Under the pieces are notes generated by a model. It worked only from the letters and a program-made list of their open reading frames with translations, was not told the DNA's origin and ran no database searches. This document shows, piece by piece, positions 6,054 to 8,011 of a stretch of DNA of 8,011 nt. The DNA comes from Calditrichota bacterium. GTDB taxonomy: Bacteria; Calditrichota; Calditrichia; RBG-13-44-9. The position numbers and the translations under genes were made by a program. Each line of letters begins with the position of its first letter. The stretch's first letter is position 1. The stretch is from positions 1 through 8,011 of the forward strand of contig JAJRXE010000219.1 of NCBI GenBank assembly GCA_024276455.1. The letters are read 5' to 3'.

Positions 6054-6596
6054 GTGACAGCCCAGAAAGTGTTTCTCGTTCTGTTTCTGATTTTAGTGGT
6101 TGGTGGAGTGGGGTGGTATGTTTTTCTTTACCAACCAATTAGTTTGCAGGCGGAAAACCTGAAGCTTGAATATCAGAATTTGAGCGAGAAGCTGGAAAAA
6201 GCCCAGAACGCCCGCCTGAATTTAAAGAAAATTGCGGAACAATTGGAGCTTTCCCGGCAACAACTGCGGGAAGTTCAAAACCGTTTCATTACCCAGGAAG
6301 ACCTTTCGCGAGTGGCGGACGATCTGAAGAGATTGGCTCAAAAACACGGGATTGAATTAAAGGACTTCACTCCTTTGCTCAAGGCTTATTTCAATCGCTC
6401 GAAAGAAGGTAAAATCAGTCCCCTGCCCATTGTTTTATTGGTAGAAGGTCGCTACCTGGCGGTGGGGCGTTATCTGGAAGATTGGGAAAATTTCGACTAC
6501 TATTTGGTACCCAAGCAAATTTCCATCGAAAAGATGAATCCTGAATCGAACCAATTGACGGTAACCATTTTTTGTGACCTGTACATTCGCAATTAG
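6054..6596 (+). CDS. pilO: PilO/GspM-like inner-membrane assembly protein
   Basis: This 180-residue bitopic protein has a short N-terminus, one membrane helix at about residues 6-26 (VFLVLFLILVVGGVGWYVFL), a coiled coil at about 33-95 with heptad-like Leu spacing (LEKAQNARLNLKKIAEQLEL) and a compact C-terminal alpha/beta domain (about 97-180). This is the layout of PilO/GspM, which heterodimerises in the periplasm with PilN/GspL. Segments VEGRYLAVGRYLEDWENF (130-147) and the strand pair ISIEKMN...LTVTIFCDLYI (156-178) fit the ferredoxin-like fold of PilO, where a helix after G-x-Y-x-x-x-x-x-F/Y-L is typical. It starts with GTG, preceded by AGGAG with a 9-base spacer. It lies directly after the PilMN fusion and before the GspC/PilP-like gene, which is the standard partner order. 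PilO and GspM cannot be told apart by sequence alone here. Confidence 0.88.
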   Translation: MTAQKVFLVLFLILVVGGVGWYVFLYQPISLQAENLKLEYQNLSEKLEKAQNARLNLKKIAEQLELSRQQLREVQNRFITQEDLSRVADDLKRLAQKHGIELKDFTPLLKAYFNRSKEGKISPLPIVLLVEGRYLAVGRYLEDWENFDYYLVPKQISIEKMNPESNQLTVTIFCDLYIRN

Positions 6597-6608
6597 AGGG
6601 AAGGCAAA

Positions 6609-7061
6609 ATGCAGAGTTTAACTCCCGGACAAAAGCGCCTGTTCATTTTACTGGCAATTGTGCTGGCTTACGCGATTTTCGATTTTGTAAAGAATAAAGA
6701 TCAATATTTGGGATTTTACGGCAAAAAAGAGACCGCCGAAGTGAAGGCAGAACGCTCAGCGCAGGCCGATTCTCTTCGAACAGCGCTGGTAAGGCGGGTT
6801 TATCAGAAAGGATGGGGGGGCGACCCCTTTTACGTGAAACTTCCCCCCAGAAAGGTGAAGAAAAGGCCGGTTCGGAAAGCTCGCACCTTTCGTCTGAAGG
6901 CCATTAGTTTTTCCGGGGAGAGCGCGGTGGCCATGATTAATAATCAGATTGTTACGGTGGGCGACTGGATTGGAGGGTACAAAGTGCTGAAGATAGAGCC
7001 CGGGCGGGTTATCCTGGGTAAGGGTTCGGAAGCAAAAGTTTTAACATTGAAAATAAAGTGA
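6609..7061 (+). CDS. GspC/PilP-like protein with HR domain, membrane-anchored
   Basis: This 150-residue protein links the inner-membrane complex to the secretin. It has one membrane helix (about 11-27, LFILLAIVLAYAIFDF), a linker, the motif GGDPFY (70-75) that resembles the G-x-DPF motif before many PilP/GspC homology regions, a very basic Pro/Lys segment (79-93), and a C-terminal beta domain (93-149). This domain (FRLKAISF, SAVAMINNQIVTVGDWIGGYKV, RVILGKG, KVLTLKI) has the pattern of the HR domain: a strand, 'INxxxVxxGDxI', then a strand pair. The N-terminus has no Cys lipobox, so it is anchored by a helix as in GspC and not lipidated as in classical PilP. AGGG lies 8 bases before the ATG, and it precedes the secretin by 12 bases. 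Confidence in the family is good; the choice between C and P rests on topology only. Confidence 0.85.
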   Translation: MQSLTPGQKRLFILLAIVLAYAIFDFVKNKDQYLGFYGKKETAEVKAERSAQADSLRTALVRRVYQKGWGGDPFYVKLPPRKVKKRPVRKARTFRLKAISFSGESAVAMINNQIVTVGDWIGGYKVLKIEPGRVILGKGSEAKVLTLKIK

Positions 7062-7073
7062 AGGAGTTCCGGA

Positions 7074-8011
7074 ATGATCAAATTGCGGTGGTCAATCATA
7101 TTTTTGTTGTGTGCAACGTTCTCGCTTTATGCTCAACTCACTTTAAAAGACAAATTGGCCCAGAACATTAGCGTTAATTTCCAGCGAGCTACCATTACAG
7201 ATGTGCTGCGGATTCTGGCAACCCAGAATAATTTGAACCTGGTGATTGGGGAAGGGGTGAAAGGGACGGTGAGTATTCGCTTGAACAACGTAAAGCTGGC
7301 GGATGCGTTGAGTATGATCCTAAAATCGCGGGGTTACCATTACGTGATTCAGAAAAACATCCTGCTGGTGAAACCGTTTGATACGGCCGTGAACGGCGAG
7401 CTGGACACCCGGGTTTTTAAGTTGAACTATCTGGATGGGTTCCAGCTTGTTCCGGTGTTAAAGCCCCTTCTTTCCGGTAAAGGAAAAATTGAAGCGCTGG
7501 TGTCTGAGTTAATGGAAAAACAGGAAGAGAACCGTTCCGATATCCTGGTGGTGAGCGACGTGTGGGAGAATCTGGAAACCATCGAAAAGGTGATTCAGAA
7601 GATGGATGTGGAACCGGTGCAAATTCAGATTGAGGTGAAGCTGGTGGAGACCTTTCTGGGGGGACGAAAGCAGGTTGGAATTAACTGGCCCAAGAAGATT
7701 AATGCAACCATGACCGGTGCGGAAACCACGGCTCCCATCACAAAAACAACCACCACCGGACAGCAGCCCCGTTACCTTTCTTCCTGGTACGAATTGCCTC
7801 AGGTCAACGATCAGTTGACCCTGGGCGTATTGACCACCGATGAATTGAACGTGTATCTGGAATTGCTGGCGCGTGATGACCAGACCCGTCTGGTTTCCAA
7901 TCCGAAGGTGGTAACTCAGAACAACAAAAAGGCAGTGATCAACGTTTCGACCTTGCAGCCGGTGCCTCAGGTTTCCCGCGGGGTAGGGGGCGACTTGGTC
8001 ACGTATGAAGA
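7074..8011 (+). CDS. Outer-membrane secretin (GspD/PilQ family), 3'-partial
   Basis: The visible 312 residues begin with a Sec signal peptide (MIKLRWSIIFLLCATFSLYA, cleavage likely after A20; no clear lipobox). N0/STN domain: about 31-100 (ISVNFQRATITDVLRILA ... LVIGEGVKGTVSIRLNNVKLADAL). One N1-like secretin N domain: about 112-178 (TRVFKLNYLDGFQLVPVL ... DILVVSDVWENLETIEKVI). The beta core starts near 181 (VQIQIEVKLVETFLGG) and includes the L-x-x-L-x-R-D-D-x-x-R-L-V-S-N-P-K-V region (262-279). A Thr-rich stretch (211-229) sits in the core near GINWP. The C-terminal signature lies beyond the window. There is no AMIN domain as in PilQ and no N2/N3 as in GspD, so it resembles the minimal N0-N1-core arrangement. 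AAGGAG lies 7 bases before the ATG. It pairs with the preceding GspC/PilP-like protein. Confidence 0.94.
   Translation, partial: MIKLRWSIIFLLCATFSLYAQLTLKDKLAQNISVNFQRATITDVLRILATQNNLNLVIGEGVKGTVSIRLNNVKLADALSMILKSRGYHYVIQKNILLVKPFDTAVNGELDTRVFKLNYLDGFQLVPVLKPLLSGKGKIEALVSELMEKQEENRSDILVVSDVWENLETIEKVIQKMDVEPVQIQIEVKLVETFLGGRKQVGINWPKKINATMTGAETTAPITKTTTTGQQPRYLSSWYELPQVNDQLTLGVLTTDELNVYLELLARDDQTRLVSNPKVVTQNNKKAVINVSTLQPVPQVSRGVGGDLVTYE

Overview
This window holds ten genes, all on the + strand and closely packed. The largest gap is 37 bases (4202-4238), one gene pair overlaps, and both ends cut through a gene. Together they form most of a type IV filament machine, the family that includes type IV pili (T4P) and type II secretion systems (T2SS). 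The order is prepilin peptidase (5'-partial), GspF/PilC platform protein, a major-pilin-like prepilin, three minor prepilins (GspI/PilV-, GspJ/PilW- and GspK/PilX-like), a fused PilM-PilN/GspL-like protein, a PilO/GspM-like protein, a GspC/PilP-like protein and an outer-membrane secretin (3'-partial). A secretin implies a diderm (Gram-negative type) bacterium. Shine-Dalgarno motifs are good and codon use looks uniform. I cannot place the species from sequence alone; a member of the FCB-type or a neighbouring candidate phylum is only a guess.

Layout: 2-511 is the end of the prepilin peptidase, with both catalytic aspartates visible. 527-1729 is the platform protein. 1766-4201 is the pilin block, in which every product starts with a short charged leader, a Gly cleavage site and a hydrophobic helix. 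4239-7061 encodes the inner-membrane assembly platform that links the cytoplasm to the outer membrane. 7074 to the window end is the secretin (signal peptide, N0, one N1-like domain, start of the beta core). No gene-free stretch reaches 300 bases, and I saw no RNA gene, insertion sequence, CRISPR array, convincing promoter or terminator.

How the parts would work together: the peptidase trims the prepilins. The GspF protein, driven by an ATPase not present in this window, extracts them into a filament initiated by the I/J/K-like minor subunits. The PilMN, PilO and GspC/PilP-like proteins connect this motor to the secretin channel.

The most interesting points are: (1) the operon mixes T4P and T2SS traits. 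Its order F-G-I-J-K-L-M then C-D resembles gsp operons, while the major pilin, the secretin domain set and the PilM/PilN modules look T4P-like. (2) PilM and PilN are fused in one 600-residue protein with a long N-terminal extension and a Pro/Ser-rich insertion in the actin-like fold. (3) The GspJ-like minor pilin carries two Asp-rich insertions, one also His-rich, suggestive of metal binding. (4) The GspK/PilX-like protein has a long C-terminal domain of unrecognised function.
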